Below are positions 23,662 through 32,876 of a DNA stretch of 64,000 bases, one piece after another (position 1 is the first letter of the stretch; every line of letters begins with the position of its first letter). A program made the translations under genes and the position numbers. The notes under the pieces were generated by a model. That model searched no databases. It was not told where the DNA came from and saw only the letters and a program-made list of their open reading frames with translations. This stretch comes from Shewanella khirikhana (GTDB lineage: Bacteria; Pseudomonadota; Gammaproteobacteria; Enterobacterales; Shewanellaceae), in NCBI RefSeq assembly GCF_003957745.1, contig NZ_CP020373.1, forward strand, positions 2,356,001-2,420,000. Direction: 5' to 3'.

Positions 23662-25563
23662 ATGGCCACTGCGCTCTATACCGTATTTCACTTAAACCTG
23701 GCCTTCTCTTCCATCGAAGTCGAGCAGCATGGCGATGTGGTTACACACTGCTATTGGCCCTTGCTGCAACTGGCTGAGGCCGGGGTTCCGGTTGGCATTG
23801 AGATGACGGCTTACACCCTGGAAGCTGTCAATCACCTGGCCCCGGATTGGGTTACCAAATTTAAGCAGCTGATTGCCGAAGGTAAATGTGAACTCGTTGC
23901 CAGCGGTGACAGCCAGATTATCGGCCCGCTAATTCCGGCGGCGGTGAACCATGCCAACCTGCGCTTGGGCCAGGATGCCTATCACCGGCTTGTGGGCGTG
24001 AGGCCAAACATCGCTTATCTTAACGAGCAGGCGGTGTCTGCCGGGCTGCTCGATGTCTATATCGACGAAGGCTTCGATGCTGTGGTGGTAGAGTGGGATA
24101 ACCCCTTTTCACATAATCCCGACTGGTCAAAAGATGGATTAAACCGGCCGCAAAGCCTGAAAAGCGCCAGTGGCAGAAGCATTAAAGTCATCTGGAATCA
24201 CGCCATTGCGTTCCAAAAGTTTCAGCGTTATGTCCACGGTGAGCTGACGTTAGCGGATTATTTGCACTATTTGGTGAAAGTGCTCAGACCCGGGATGCTG
24301 GCGTTTCCTGTGTATGGCAGCGATGCCGAAGTATTTGATTTCCGCCCCGGCCGTTATCAAACCGAAGCCGCGCAGGTCAGTGGCGAGTGGCAACGCATAG
24401 CGACACTGTTCAACGCGCTGAACAGCATGAGCGAATACCAATGGCGCTTACCTTCCAGCTTGCTTACGTTTTGGCAACCGGGTGAGCCTCTGAGTCTGAC
24501 CAATGCCGAGCACCCTGTCTCGGTGAAAAAACAGGCCAAGTACAATATCAGCCGCTGGGGCCTTAGCGGCCGCAACGACCTCTTGCTTAACAGCCACTGC
24601 TACCGCGCGCTGGCCAAGCTCCAACACAGCCCGCACGCCTCGGATGACGAATGGCGAAACCTGTGCCGGATGTGGGCGAGCGATCTGCGCACTCACCTCA
24701 CCCAGACCCGCTATAACGCCTTGCCTTTGACAGCGGTCGCCGCCCAGGCGCCGCAGTTTAGCCCCTGGCAAGACACTGCCGCGGTGGACATTCACTACGA
24801 TACTGAGCGCAGACGCCTGCATATCCGTACTGCCTCGGTGCAGCTGAGTCTTAACGGCAACCGTGGCCTGGCCATCGACCAACTGGCGTTTTTGTCACAC
24901 GACTTTGAGCCGGTCATAGGCACCCTCTCCCACGGCCATTTCGACCATATCAGTTATGGGGCAGACTTTTACTCCAACCATTTGCTGCTGGAGCGCTTTC
25001 GTGATCGGGACAGGGTTGCGGATCTGAACCGGGTCAGCTTTGAACTGGCCCAGCAAGATGGCTATCCGGTGGTGTATTGCCGTCAAACGCTTAAAAGTGG
25101 CGCCATCATCAAGTGGTATCGAATTGAGGAAGAGGCGGTTCACACTGGCGTATATTTTGAGGATAAGCAGCGGCCGGAAGCCTCGGTCAGGCTTGGGTTT
25201 ATCACCCTGCTGAACTGCGCCGAGCGCGCCTGGTATCACACCAAGCTCGGTGGCAATCACAATGAAACCTTTCACATCCGCGCAGATATGGATCAGGGCG
25301 CCCCGGTTTCGTCTATCGTTTCAGCATCCAGTGCCCTGGGGGCAACAGATGGCCATATCCGCTTTGGCACCGGTAAACTCGGCGTGAGCCTTAGCTGGGA
25401 CCCGGCCAGGTGCGCCGCCCTGCCCATGATATCCAGCAAGCAGATTGATGAAGAGTATCTTAACCGGCTGTGGTTCTCACTGGCGGAAGCGGACGAAACC
25501 CTGAAACAGGGTGGAAGCCTGCTGGATTTCAGTATGTGTATCAAACCTGTGAGGCTAAGTTAA
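23662..25563 (+). CDS. Glycoside hydrolase family 57-like protein
   Basis: 633 aa. The N-terminal part looks like a GH57/polysaccharide-deacetylase (beta/alpha)7 barrel: VFHLNLAFSSIE near the N-terminus, YLNEQAVSAG near residue 117 (position of the catalytic Glu motif), and YGSDAEVFDFRPGRY near residue 219 (position of the catalytic Asp). The C-terminal half is beta-rich (about 390-630), as in GH57 and GH38-type mannosidase/transferase families. No signal peptide, so cytoplasmic. GH57 enzymes include transglycosidases and branching enzymes; a role in building or trimming the glycan is inferred. Two nt after the ligase stop; its TAA overlaps the next ATG. Confidence 0.75.
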   Translation: MATALYTVFHLNLAFSSIEVEQHGDVVTHCYWPLLQLAEAGVPVGIEMTAYTLEAVNHLAPDWVTKFKQLIAEGKCELVASGDSQIIGPLIPAAVNHANLRLGQDAYHRLVGVRPNIAYLNEQAVSAGLLDVYIDEGFDAVVVEWDNPFSHNPDWSKDGLNRPQSLKSASGRSIKVIWNHAIAFQKFQRYVHGELTLADYLHYLVKVLRPGMLAFPVYGSDAEVFDFRPGRYQTEAAQVSGEWQRIATLFNALNSMSEYQWRLPSSLLTFWQPGEPLSLTNAEHPVSVKKQAKYNISRWGLSGRNDLLLNSHCYRALAKLQHSPHASDDEWRNLCRMWASDLRTHLTQTRYNALPLTAVAAQAPQFSPWQDTAAVDIHYDTERRRLHIRTASVQLSLNGNRGLAIDQLAFLSHDFEPVIGTLSHGHFDHISYGADFYSNHLLLERFRDRDRVADLNRVSFELAQQDGYPVVYCRQTLKSGAIIKWYRIEEEAVHTGVYFEDKQRPEASVRLGFITLLNCAERAWYHTKLGGNHNETFHIRADMDQGAPVSSIVSASSALGATDGHIRFGTGKLGVSLSWDPARCAALPMISSKQIDEEYLNRLWFSLAEADETLKQGGSLLDFSMCIKPVRLS

Positions 25564-27296
25564 TGTCTAAGACCCTCGCCATTATTGGCGCTCGCCTTAA
25601 CTCAAGCCGCCTCCCCGGCAAGCATCTGTTACCCCTGCCAGCTGATGCCTCTGGCGGCAGCAAGCCCATGATAGGTCACCTGCTTGCCCGGCTCAGCGCC
25701 TGTAAAAAGCTGGGCAGCATTGAACTTGCCACCACAGCCGATGACTATAACGCTCCCTTGGTGAATTGGGCTTATGAAAATCATGTCCAGTGCCAGCCTT
25801 TCGAAGGCGATGTGAACGACTTGATGGGCCGGCTCGATGTGATTATTCAAAGGCATCAACCCGACTATATCCTGTATATCTGCGGTGACTGTCCACTGAT
25901 AGACCCTGAATTTATCGATCATGCCCTGACGCAGTTACAGGCGTCGATGAGCGACACTATCTGTCTGCATCCGGGTGTGAACAGCTTGCATGAAGGCATG
26001 GGGTTTTACAGCAAGAATGGCTGGGATAAGTTGATGTCGGTCAGCCAGTGCGCCATGTCCCGCGAGCACGTAGGTTATGGCGATAAACTAACGCAGGTTC
26101 TGGATACGCTGGCAATCGATGACAGTGCGGATTACTCCTTGGTAAAACACAGAATTTCTGTTGATACCCAGGCAGATTATCGTTTCATGGCTGAAGTTTA
26201 CCAACGCTGGTATAGCACTCATGGCGCTGACTCCGTTGTTAGTCTGCAGTGGGTACAGCAGTTGCTTTTGGAAGAGCCGGCGCTGCGACAAATCAATATG
26301 CATGTTCAGCAAAAGCGCCCCGATAAAGACTACGCCAAAATCAGTTTGTACTGTCATCTGAGTTCGGCCATCGGCTTGGGTCACCTCAAGCGTTGCATCC
26401 TGATTGCACAGGCGCTGCAGGAGCAATTGGGAACAGGCACAGAAATCTTTGTCATTGGCGAGCGCCGAGAACTGCCCTGGCTCAGCACTAACGTCCATTG
26501 GCTTGAACACGACTTACAGCTGTTTGCCAAGCTGAAATCGGACACAAATAGCTTGGTGATATTGGATTTCCACCCCAACTTCATCGACGAAGCTGCCTTG
26601 ATTGATAGCTGCAAACAAGTGAAACAGCGGGGGGCCGCGATTGTGGCGATGGATAAGATGTCTTCCCTGCTTCCCTGTGCGGATCTGCTGTTCGTGCCCA
26701 GCTTTTTTACCCGACTTGATGATGCCAAAGTCAGTTTCGGTTGGGATCACTACTTATTTGATGACATCAGCCAAGAGCCCAAAGAAGATTTGGTATTGTT
26801 TTTATCAGGCGGGAGCGATGCACTTGGATTTGGCCAATCTCTTCCAGCTGAATTACACAAGATTTTGCGCCCGCAATGGCGCTACGTCTGGGTTCAAGGT
26901 CCACTGGCTCCCACGCCGGAATTGGCCGGTATTGAGCAAATTGAACTCCTGTTCAATCCCCCAAAGCTGGCAAAGCTGATTGCCAAAGCCAAAATCATAG
27001 TCACTTGCTATGGCCTGTCTTTGTTCGAGTCGATGGCCAGCGGCGCGGCAGTCATTCTGCTGCCGGTACAGCACCTGTGCGAGGCTGATGAGTTAGCCGG
27101 CTTGGCCGAAACCCAATCATGTCTTATCAGTCACACCCCGGAAGAGGCCGCGCAGCTACTGGCCACACTGCAATCATCCCCCACCCAGATAGACACGCTG
27201 TCCATGAAAGCTGGCTCACTTTTTGCTGGTTCGAATGGTATGTCAATTTTGATTCAAGCAATCAAAAAGCTTCTGCCAACCAGCCAACACAGCTAA
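25563..27296 (+). CDS. Fusion: SpsF-type cytidylyltransferase + PseG-like hydrolase
   Basis: 577 aa. Residues 1 to about 240 are an SpsF-type nucleotidyltransferase (AIIGARLNSSRLPGKHLLPL, ICGDCPLIDPEFIDHAL, HRISVDTQADYRFM), the family that includes CMP-nonulosonate synthetases. Residues about 270-575 are a GT28/PseG-like domain (LSSAIGLGHLKRCILIAQAL, LVILDFHPNF, LFLSGGSDALGFG, IIVTCYGLSLFESMASGAAV). Together they could supply the UDP-removal step and the CTP-activation step of pseudaminic-type synthesis. The start overlaps the GH57 stop (TAATG); a longer frame from 25470 is rejected. Confidence 0.87.
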   Translation: MSKTLAIIGARLNSSRLPGKHLLPLPADASGGSKPMIGHLLARLSACKKLGSIELATTADDYNAPLVNWAYENHVQCQPFEGDVNDLMGRLDVIIQRHQPDYILYICGDCPLIDPEFIDHALTQLQASMSDTICLHPGVNSLHEGMGFYSKNGWDKLMSVSQCAMSREHVGYGDKLTQVLDTLAIDDSADYSLVKHRISVDTQADYRFMAEVYQRWYSTHGADSVVSLQWVQQLLLEEPALRQINMHVQQKRPDKDYAKISLYCHLSSAIGLGHLKRCILIAQALQEQLGTGTEIFVIGERRELPWLSTNVHWLEHDLQLFAKLKSDTNSLVILDFHPNFIDEAALIDSCKQVKQRGAAIVAMDKMSSLLPCADLLFVPSFFTRLDDAKVSFGWDHYLFDDISQEPKEDLVLFLSGGSDALGFGQSLPAELHKILRPQWRYVWVQGPLAPTPELAGIEQIELLFNPPKLAKLIAKAKIIVTCYGLSLFESMASGAAVILLPVQHLCEADELAGLAETQSCLISHTPEEAAQLLATLQSSPTQIDTLSMKAGSLFAGSNGMSILIQAIKKLLPTSQHS

Positions 27297-27305
27297 GGAT
27301 TAATT

Positions 27306-28742
27306 ATGTTCATTCTGGTAACTACTCCCGTGGGCCGTACAGAGTTGGGTGAGCAAATAGACTATTTTCCAAGCCGATGGAGCGGAAGTTCGGGGCAGTA
27401 CAAAGTCACAACCTTCTTCCCGTTTAATTTGGCCTATCTTACGTCAATGCTGAAAAGAGACACCGGGCATCAAGTTCGCTTTGTCGACATGAATTACTAT
27501 GGCGTTGACAGTGATGAGTATCTGTCGATTGTTAATCAGCTGAAGCCCGATATTCTCATCGTAGAAATTGACTCCATCATCTATCGCAAGCAGATGGCCA
27601 TCTTCCGCACATTGAAGCAGGCACATCCCACGCTGAAAATTATTGCCTGTGGTCCTCAGGTTTCGGCCTCTCCGACAGAGGCATTGGCAAACGGTGTGGA
27701 TTTTGTCGCCACAGGTGAGTTTGAAGAATCCATCACTGAACTTATTAACGCTGACTTTTCAAAGGATGTGGAAGGCATTTATCCAAATGGCCGAAGAAAG
27801 TTACTCGATGTTAATTCGCTGCCATTTCCCGAGGATGAAGATGTTAGCCGCCGGAATTATTGTCGCTTATACGGCTCTGAATACAACGAAGTTGAAATGT
27901 GGGTCACTCGCGGCTGCCCTGTTATGTGTAATTTTTGTGTCGTGGCCAACGTGTACTACGGAAAGCCCAATCACAGAACCAGAAGCCTTGACAATGTGAT
28001 AGCGGAAATCAAATACCTGCAGAAAACCATACCGGATCTGCAAGGCATTTTCTTCAACGAAGAAGCACATACAATCAATCGAAATTACTTACGGGATCTG
28101 TGCCGACGCCTGATAGAAGAAGGATTGAATAAAACCCTAAAATTCAATTGCATGGGAAATTATGACACCCTCGACACTGAGACGCTTAAGTTAATGAAAG
28201 AGGCGGGTTATTACAAAGTTCGTATCGGCCTGGAAAGTCTTGATGAGTCTGTGATGCAGCACATATCAAAATTTCGCTCCAAAAGTAATGTCAGCCGCCT
28301 TTTGGATGTATTGCATGACTGCAGAGCTCTGGGGATTAAAGTCTACGGCACCATGTCAGTCGGCACCGTCGGCGCGAACTATGATTCCGATATCGAATCG
28401 TTAAACACGATAGAGAAGTTACATGCCGAGGGTTATATACAGGAGTTTTCGCTGTCAATAAACACGCCGCTTCAGGGGACACCATTCTTCGACAAAGCAA
28501 AGGAAGAAAACTGGCTTATCGCTACCTCATCGGATTACGACGGCAGTTATGGCTCCATGGTGGAATTACCTGAGTATCCGGCAGCCCTGGTGAATAAAGC
28601 CTTTGAGTATGGCTCCCAAATACGGGCACGTATTAACCAGAAAAATCAAGAAAATGGTGTGCATTACTCATCCTATGACCGGCAATGGTGTGCTCCGGTT
28701 TACGCCACCTCCAGTCGCAAGGAAGGTACAGGAATACTCTAA
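27306..28742 (+). CDS. B12-binding radical SAM enzyme
   Basis: 478 aa. N-terminal cobalamin-binding-like domain (LTSMLKRDTGHQVRFVDMNY, KPDILIVEID, KIIACGPQVSASP, VDFVATGEFEESI), then a radical SAM core with C-x3-C-x2-C (CPVMCNFC, Cys204, 208, 211) and the conserved IFFNEEAHTIN and YYKVRIGLESLDESV. Class B enzymes of this architecture often methylate unactivated carbons or remodel sugars. It is the eighth gene of the rightward operon and overlaps the GT2 start (TAATG). Substrate unknown. Confidence 0.88.
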   Translation: MFILVTTPVGRTELGEQIDYFPSRWSGSSGQYKVTTFFPFNLAYLTSMLKRDTGHQVRFVDMNYYGVDSDEYLSIVNQLKPDILIVEIDSIIYRKQMAIFRTLKQAHPTLKIIACGPQVSASPTEALANGVDFVATGEFEESITELINADFSKDVEGIYPNGRRKLLDVNSLPFPEDEDVSRRNYCRLYGSEYNEVEMWVTRGCPVMCNFCVVANVYYGKPNHRTRSLDNVIAEIKYLQKTIPDLQGIFFNEEAHTINRNYLRDLCRRLIEEGLNKTLKFNCMGNYDTLDTETLKLMKEAGYYKVRIGLESLDESVMQHISKFRSKSNVSRLLDVLHDCRALGIKVYGTMSVGTVGANYDSDIESLNTIEKLHAEGYIQEFSLSINTPLQGTPFFDKAKEENWLIATSSDYDGSYGSMVELPEYPAALVNKAFEYGSQIRARINQKNQENGVHYSSYDRQWCAPVYATSSRKEGTGIL

Positions 28743-29704
28743 TGACGCCGATACTCAGCATTTGCATTCCAAACTTCAATCACGGGCAAGTACTTGGGCA
28801 AACGCTTGACGCGGTGTTCAGCCAGGATCTCAATGACGTAGAGGTTTTAGTATCAGACAATGCCTCCAACGATAACAGCATGAACGAGATCAATCGTTTC
28901 AGCGACCATCCTCAATTAAGGGTATTTCGCCAACCATCCACCATTCCGATGGCCGAAAATTGGAATTACCTGGTGAAATCTGCCAATACCCCCTGGATTA
29001 TTGTGCTGTGTTCGGATGATATTTTACTGCCGGGTAGCCTCGCCAGGTTGATAAAGGCTGCACAATCCCAGGATGCTCAAGCCGTTTTTTTTGAGTATGA
29101 CTTTCTCATCAATCAGCAACGGGTAAACAAAGTCCCCTTTTATCAGTCAAGCGCACTGATCCCGGGCATGCGACAAGCTGAAATTTTTCTAAAAGGAAAT
29201 AACTTCCCTTTATCGGCGTGTATGTTCAGGCGAGAGTTGATCCAACAAATATCCTGGTTCGATGAGAGCAAACACTTTTGTACCGACTGGCATGCATGGT
29301 TAAACATGAGTGCCATTGCAAAGCAGGTTCTGTATATCGATGAGCCTTTGTTACTGTATCGTCATCACGCAGCAAACGAAACCAACAGATGTGTTCGGGA
29401 TTTACTCGCGCTGGAAGAAGTGATTGCAATGAAGGACGAGTTTATTTCCAGACAGGAGATAACGGACAGAAGCATACTTTGGGGAGCCTGCTCGAATAAC
29501 CTTAAACTTGCCGTACTCTACTCCAATCAAATGGCAGAAAAAGGCTTCTCAAATGCCGCCGAACATTATAGAGGTCAAGCCTCGGAGCTCGAGCATCAGT
29601 TGGTAAAGCTTGGCCCCTCGCCCAATAGAATTGCCGTAGGAGCCCCTTATCCTTTGCCCGAACAGGCCGAGCCCGTTAAATCAGCAAATCTCTGCCTCAC
29701 GTAG
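28742..29704 (+). CDS. Family 2 glycosyltransferase
   Basis: 320 aa. GT-A fold: LSICIPNFNHGQVLGQTLDA, VEVLVSDNASNDNS, MAENWNYLVKSA and the DxD-like CSDDILLPG, followed by ACMFRRELIQQ and the acceptor region with DWHAWLNMSAIAKQ. Cytoplasmic, no membrane segment. It probably transfers one sugar of the flagellin glycan from a nucleotide donor, possibly the CDP-dideoxyhexose made by the convergent gene block. Its last 58 nt overlap the 3' end of the convergent epimerase gene (29647-29704). Confidence 0.9.
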   Translation: MTPILSICIPNFNHGQVLGQTLDAVFSQDLNDVEVLVSDNASNDNSMNEINRFSDHPQLRVFRQPSTIPMAENWNYLVKSANTPWIIVLCSDDILLPGSLARLIKAAQSQDAQAVFFEYDFLINQQRVNKVPFYQSSALIPGMRQAEIFLKGNNFPLSACMFRRELIQQISWFDESKHFCTDWHAWLNMSAIAKQVLYIDEPLLLYRHHAANETNRCVRDLLALEEVIAMKDEFISRQEITDRSILWGACSNNLKLAVLYSNQMAEKGFSNAAEHYRGQASELEHQLVKLGPSPNRIAVGAPYPLPEQAEPVKSANLCLT

Positions 29705-30507
29705 TCCTCCAGCCGATATTGCGGATGCCAACCAGGAAGAGTTTGAATCGGGCTATCTGCAGGTTGGGATATCTCAATGCCCGAAGTTTGTGCGCTGAAA
29801 TTCATCTGAATTGGATAGCCCAGCTCCGAGAATAAAGCCGATAATTCGTCAAAGCCGTAAAGATGTTCTTGCCTGACTTTGTACGTCAAATCGGGCAGTT
29901 GTGTTTGCGCTTCCAACAAACCAATAATGGCACTGACCACATCCCTTACATCCGTGAGCGCAAAACGCTTTCCTGGGTCACCCAGGTTGGCTGGCATACC
30001 GGTGAAGGCTTGCTGGATTAAATAATCAACCAGTTTTCCTCTGGGGTCCTGCGGACCGTAAGTGGATGACAATACCAATTGATAAACTTCGAGTTTTTCT
30101 CTGTTTCGAAAGTAGTCCAGATACACTGCCAGCGCTTGTTTACTGGCACTGTAATAATCGAGCGGTGAGTTATGCTGCTGATTGCCAAACTGCCAGAAGC
30201 TGCCGGTTACAATGAATTTCACATCGGCCTGTGTGGCTGCCCAGTTCAATAACCTCAGTGGCAACAAGATATTGGCATTGAGTCCAACCCCTCTCGCCTC
30301 TGCGCCATAGGCTGCAGCTAAATGCACCACAGCGTCGGGAGAAAACTCAGACAAACTTGCTTCAAGATTGGGGCAATCAAACGCCAGTCCATCCTGGGAC
30401 GCTTGCCGCTGTATCGGCAACACCTCTAAGCCCCGGGACCTGACCGCCCCGACCAGATGACGCCCCAGGAAACCGCTGGCACCAGTAACAACCACACGTT
30501 TAGACAA
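29647..30507 (-). CDS. NAD(P)-dependent sugar epimerase/reductase (extended SDR, RfbJ/YerF-like role)
   Basis: 286 aa. GASGFLGRHLVG nucleotide-binding motif at the N-terminus, VVHLAAAYGAE, active-site Ser/Tyr/Lys region with VTGSFWQFGN and DYYSASKQALAVY. Placed last in a pseB-pseC-rfbF-rfbG-rfbH series, so the likely substrate is a CDP-4-keto-3,6-dideoxyhexose. Reduction at C4 would give abequose, paratose or, after branching, a yersiniose-type sugar; which one cannot be judged by eye. Start ATG overlaps the rfbH stop by 8 nt. Confidence 0.85.
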   Translation of the reverse strand: MSKRVVVTGASGFLGRHLVGAVRSRGLEVLPIQRQASQDGLAFDCPNLEASLSEFSPDAVVHLAAAYGAEARGVGLNANILLPLRLLNWAATQADVKFIVTGSFWQFGNQQHNSPLDYYSASKQALAVYLDYFRNREKLEVYQLVLSSTYGPQDPRGKLVDYLIQQAFTGMPANLGDPGKRFALTDVRDVVSAIIGLLEAQTQLPDLTYKVRQEHLYGFDELSALFSELGYPIQMNFSAQTSGIEISQPADSPIQTLPGWHPQYRLEDYVRQRFADLTGSACSGKG

Positions 30508-31816
30508 TGAACCTCCGGGTGAACTCTGCTACTGTGTCTGCAACATATTCCAGCATACCCCGGTTCAGTCCGGGATGAACCCCAAGCCAAAAGGTGTTGT
30601 TCATCACTTCATCGGTGTGATCCAGGTTACCAACAACACGGTAATTGACACCCTTGAAATATGGCTGCTTGGTCAGGTTTCCTGCAAACAGTAATCTCGT
30701 GCCAATTTTTGCCTCCTCAAGCGCCTTCACAAATTCCTGACGACGACCGGCGAGCGCCCCTTTCAATGTAATGGGGATCCCAAACCAGGAAGGATCGGCG
30801 TCCGCCGTGGCTTTACACACTTCAATTTCGGGGATAGAAGACAGCCTTTGTTTGAGAAACAAAAAGTGTTGTCGGCGGGCCTCACAAAATGCATCCAACT
30901 TATCCAACTGAGCCAATCCGCAGGCTGCCTGCATATCAGTGATTTTTAAGTTGTAGCCCATGTGGCTATAGATGTACTTGTGATCGTAACCATGGGGAAG
31001 CTCCCCCAACTGCCAATCAAACCGCCGCTTACAGCTATTGTCAGCGCCCGGCGCACAATAACAGTCACGCCCCCAATCACGGAAAGATTCGACTATTTTG
31101 GCGAGCTTTTTTGAACGGGTAAAAACCGCCCCGCCCTCACCCATGGTGATATGATGCGCCGGATAAAAGCTGAGGGTGGCCAAATCACCAAAGGTTCCCA
31201 CATGTTGCCCTTGATATTGGCTCCCCAGCGCATCGCAGCAGTCTTCAATAAGCCATAAATCATGCTGCTCACAAAAACGACTCACGGCAGCCAAATCAAA
31301 AGGATTTCCCAAGGTATGGGCAACCATTACCGCCTTGGTTTTGGGGCTTAATGCCTGTTCCAGCTGGCTAACGTCAATATTCAAGGTTTGCGGGCAAATA
31401 TCGACAAACACAGGTACGGCGTTATTTTGGATAATGGGATTCACGGTTGTGGGAAACCCGGCGGCAACTGTAATCACTTCGTCACCGGGAACAATAGCCC
31501 TGTCCCCCAGCTTGGGAGACGTGAGTGCGGAAAACGCCAATAAATTTGCAGCCGAGCCTGATGATGTAGTCAAAAGGTGTTCAACACCAATCCAGTCGGC
31601 GAGGCGCTGCTGGAATGCGTCATTGAAACGCCCTGTGGTTAACCAACCATCGAGACACGCCTCGACCATGGCGCTTATTTCATCGCCGTCCAAGGTTTTA
31701 CCTGATACGGGTATGTAGTTTTCACCGCCGATAAACAGCCGTTGCTGATATTTAACCTCGGCGTATTCCCGCGTCAGAGCCAGTATCTGCTGCTGTAAAT
31801 CATCCAACCGACGCAT
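30500..31816 (-). CDS. rfbH: RfbH-type CDP-4-keto-6-deoxyglucose 3-dehydrase (E1)
   Basis: PMP-dependent removal of the 3-OH from CDP-4-keto-6-deoxy-D-glucose. 438 aa, DegT/DnrJ aminotransferase fold. Two features mark it as E1 dehydrase rather than transaminase: the usual Schiff-base Lys is replaced by His in FYPAHHITMGEGGAV, and an iron-sulfur Cys cluster is present (DCC, then CYCAPGADNSCKRRF). TTSSGSAANLLAFSAL binds the cofactor phosphate. The partner reductase (E3, RfbI/AscD) is not in the window. Overlaps rfbG by 17 nt. Confidence 0.93.
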   Translation of the reverse strand: MRRLDDLQQQILALTREYAEVKYQQRLFIGGENYIPVSGKTLDGDEISAMVEACLDGWLTTGRFNDAFQQRLADWIGVEHLLTTSSGSAANLLAFSALTSPKLGDRAIVPGDEVITVAAGFPTTVNPIIQNNAVPVFVDICPQTLNIDVSQLEQALSPKTKAVMVAHTLGNPFDLAAVSRFCEQHDLWLIEDCCDALGSQYQGQHVGTFGDLATLSFYPAHHITMGEGGAVFTRSKKLAKIVESFRDWGRDCYCAPGADNSCKRRFDWQLGELPHGYDHKYIYSHMGYNLKITDMQAACGLAQLDKLDAFCEARRQHFLFLKQRLSSIPEIEVCKATADADPSWFGIPITLKGALAGRRQEFVKALEEAKIGTRLLFAGNLTKQPYFKGVNYRVVGNLDHTDEVMNNTFWLGVHPGLNRGMLEYVADTVAEFTRRFIV

Positions 31817-32876
31817 TCAGTTTGCCCTCGTTCGCAAGATAGTCTGCTATTTGTTTTTCGGTGAGGATCCTCGGGTCTTGGTTGTCGGCAACCCCGACAT
31901 ACCACTCGAGCACCTTATGGATGGTGACGTCCAACGGCCAGCGAGGAGTCCACTGCAGCTCCCTTCTCGACTTACTGCTATCCAATAACAGCACCTGCGT
32001 TTCATTAAAGCCCAGTTCCTGTTTTTCAGACTGAAACCCAAGCCCCATCTCGGCATAACAGCGAGCAACCAACTCGCCGACACTGCATGCATCCTCTGTC
32101 GCAGGGCCGAAATTCCATGGACCTGAGTAAGCATCGGGTTGCCGATACAACTTTTCAGCAAGTAGCAGGTAACCATAAAGCGCATCCAGCACATGCTGCC
32201 AGGGGCGCACCGCTGTGGGATTACGCAGGGCTACCGGCTGATCACGCAAAATCGCGGCTACGGTATCGGGCACAATGCGATTCGCAGCATAATCACCACC
32301 ACCGATAACGTTTCCAGCTCTTGCCGATGCCAGACCGATTAACGGCTGTTTGGAGAAGTAAGACGCATGGTAGGACTCAACCACCATTTCGCAGCCGGCT
32401 TTGGAACAGGAGTAAGGGTCGAAACCGCCCAGGGGATCGGATTCAACAAATCCTTTTGTATCATGCTGCGGCTTGTAGCATTTGTCTGAACTGATGACCA
32501 CGATGGCTAATTGGGAGTCCCAGCTTCGAAAGTTTTCCAGCAACCGGGCCGTGCCAAGAATATTGGTTTCCAGCGTCAGCAGCGGAAATTTATACCCTTC
32601 AGACACCAAGGGTTGGGCCGCAAGATGAAAAACCACATCGGGCCTCACGCGTTCTACACACAGACGCAGTCGATGCTCATCGTTGATATCACCCAGCTCA
32701 TGGTCACAAACCGTATCCAATGACGCCAGGTCGAACAGGCCACCCGACTCCACCTTATCGGAATAGCCGAACACCTGCGCGCCACACCCATGCAGCAGTA
32801 AGGTGAGCCAACTTCCTTTAAAGCCAGTGTGTCCTGTGACTAAAACCCGTTTTCCTTGCCAGAAATTGCCTTTCAT
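31800..32876 (-). CDS. rfbG: CDP-glucose 4,6-dehydratase
   Basis: Converts CDP-D-glucose to CDP-4-keto-6-deoxy-D-glucose using bound NAD. 358 aa, an extended SDR. The signature GHTGFKGSWLTLLLHG at the N-terminus, PDVVFHLAAQPLVSEGY, VVISSDKCY, and DPYSCSKAGCEMV (Tyr and Lys of the active site) are those of RfbG-type enzymes. It sits between rfbF and rfbH, starting 1 nt after rfbF, the standard order of CDP-dideoxyhexose pathways. Confidence 0.95.
   Translation of the reverse strand: MKGNFWQGKRVLVTGHTGFKGSWLTLLLHGCGAQVFGYSDKVESGGLFDLASLDTVCDHELGDINDEHRLRLCVERVRPDVVFHLAAQPLVSEGYKFPLLTLETNILGTARLLENFRSWDSQLAIVVISSDKCYKPQHDTKGFVESDPLGGFDPYSCSKAGCEMVVESYHASYFSKQPLIGLASARAGNVIGGGDYAANRIVPDTVAAILRDQPVALRNPTAVRPWQHVLDALYGYLLLAEKLYRQPDAYSGPWNFGPATEDACSVGELVARCYAEMGLGFQSEKQELGFNETQVLLLDSSKSRRELQWTPRWPLDVTIHKVLEWYVGVADNQDPRILTEKQIADYLANEGKLNASVG

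Noticed and set aside
25470..25562. 31 extra N-terminal residues for the SpsF-PseG fusion
   Set aside because: Overlaps the coding end of the GH57-like gene; the ATG at 25563 begins directly with the family N-terminus.
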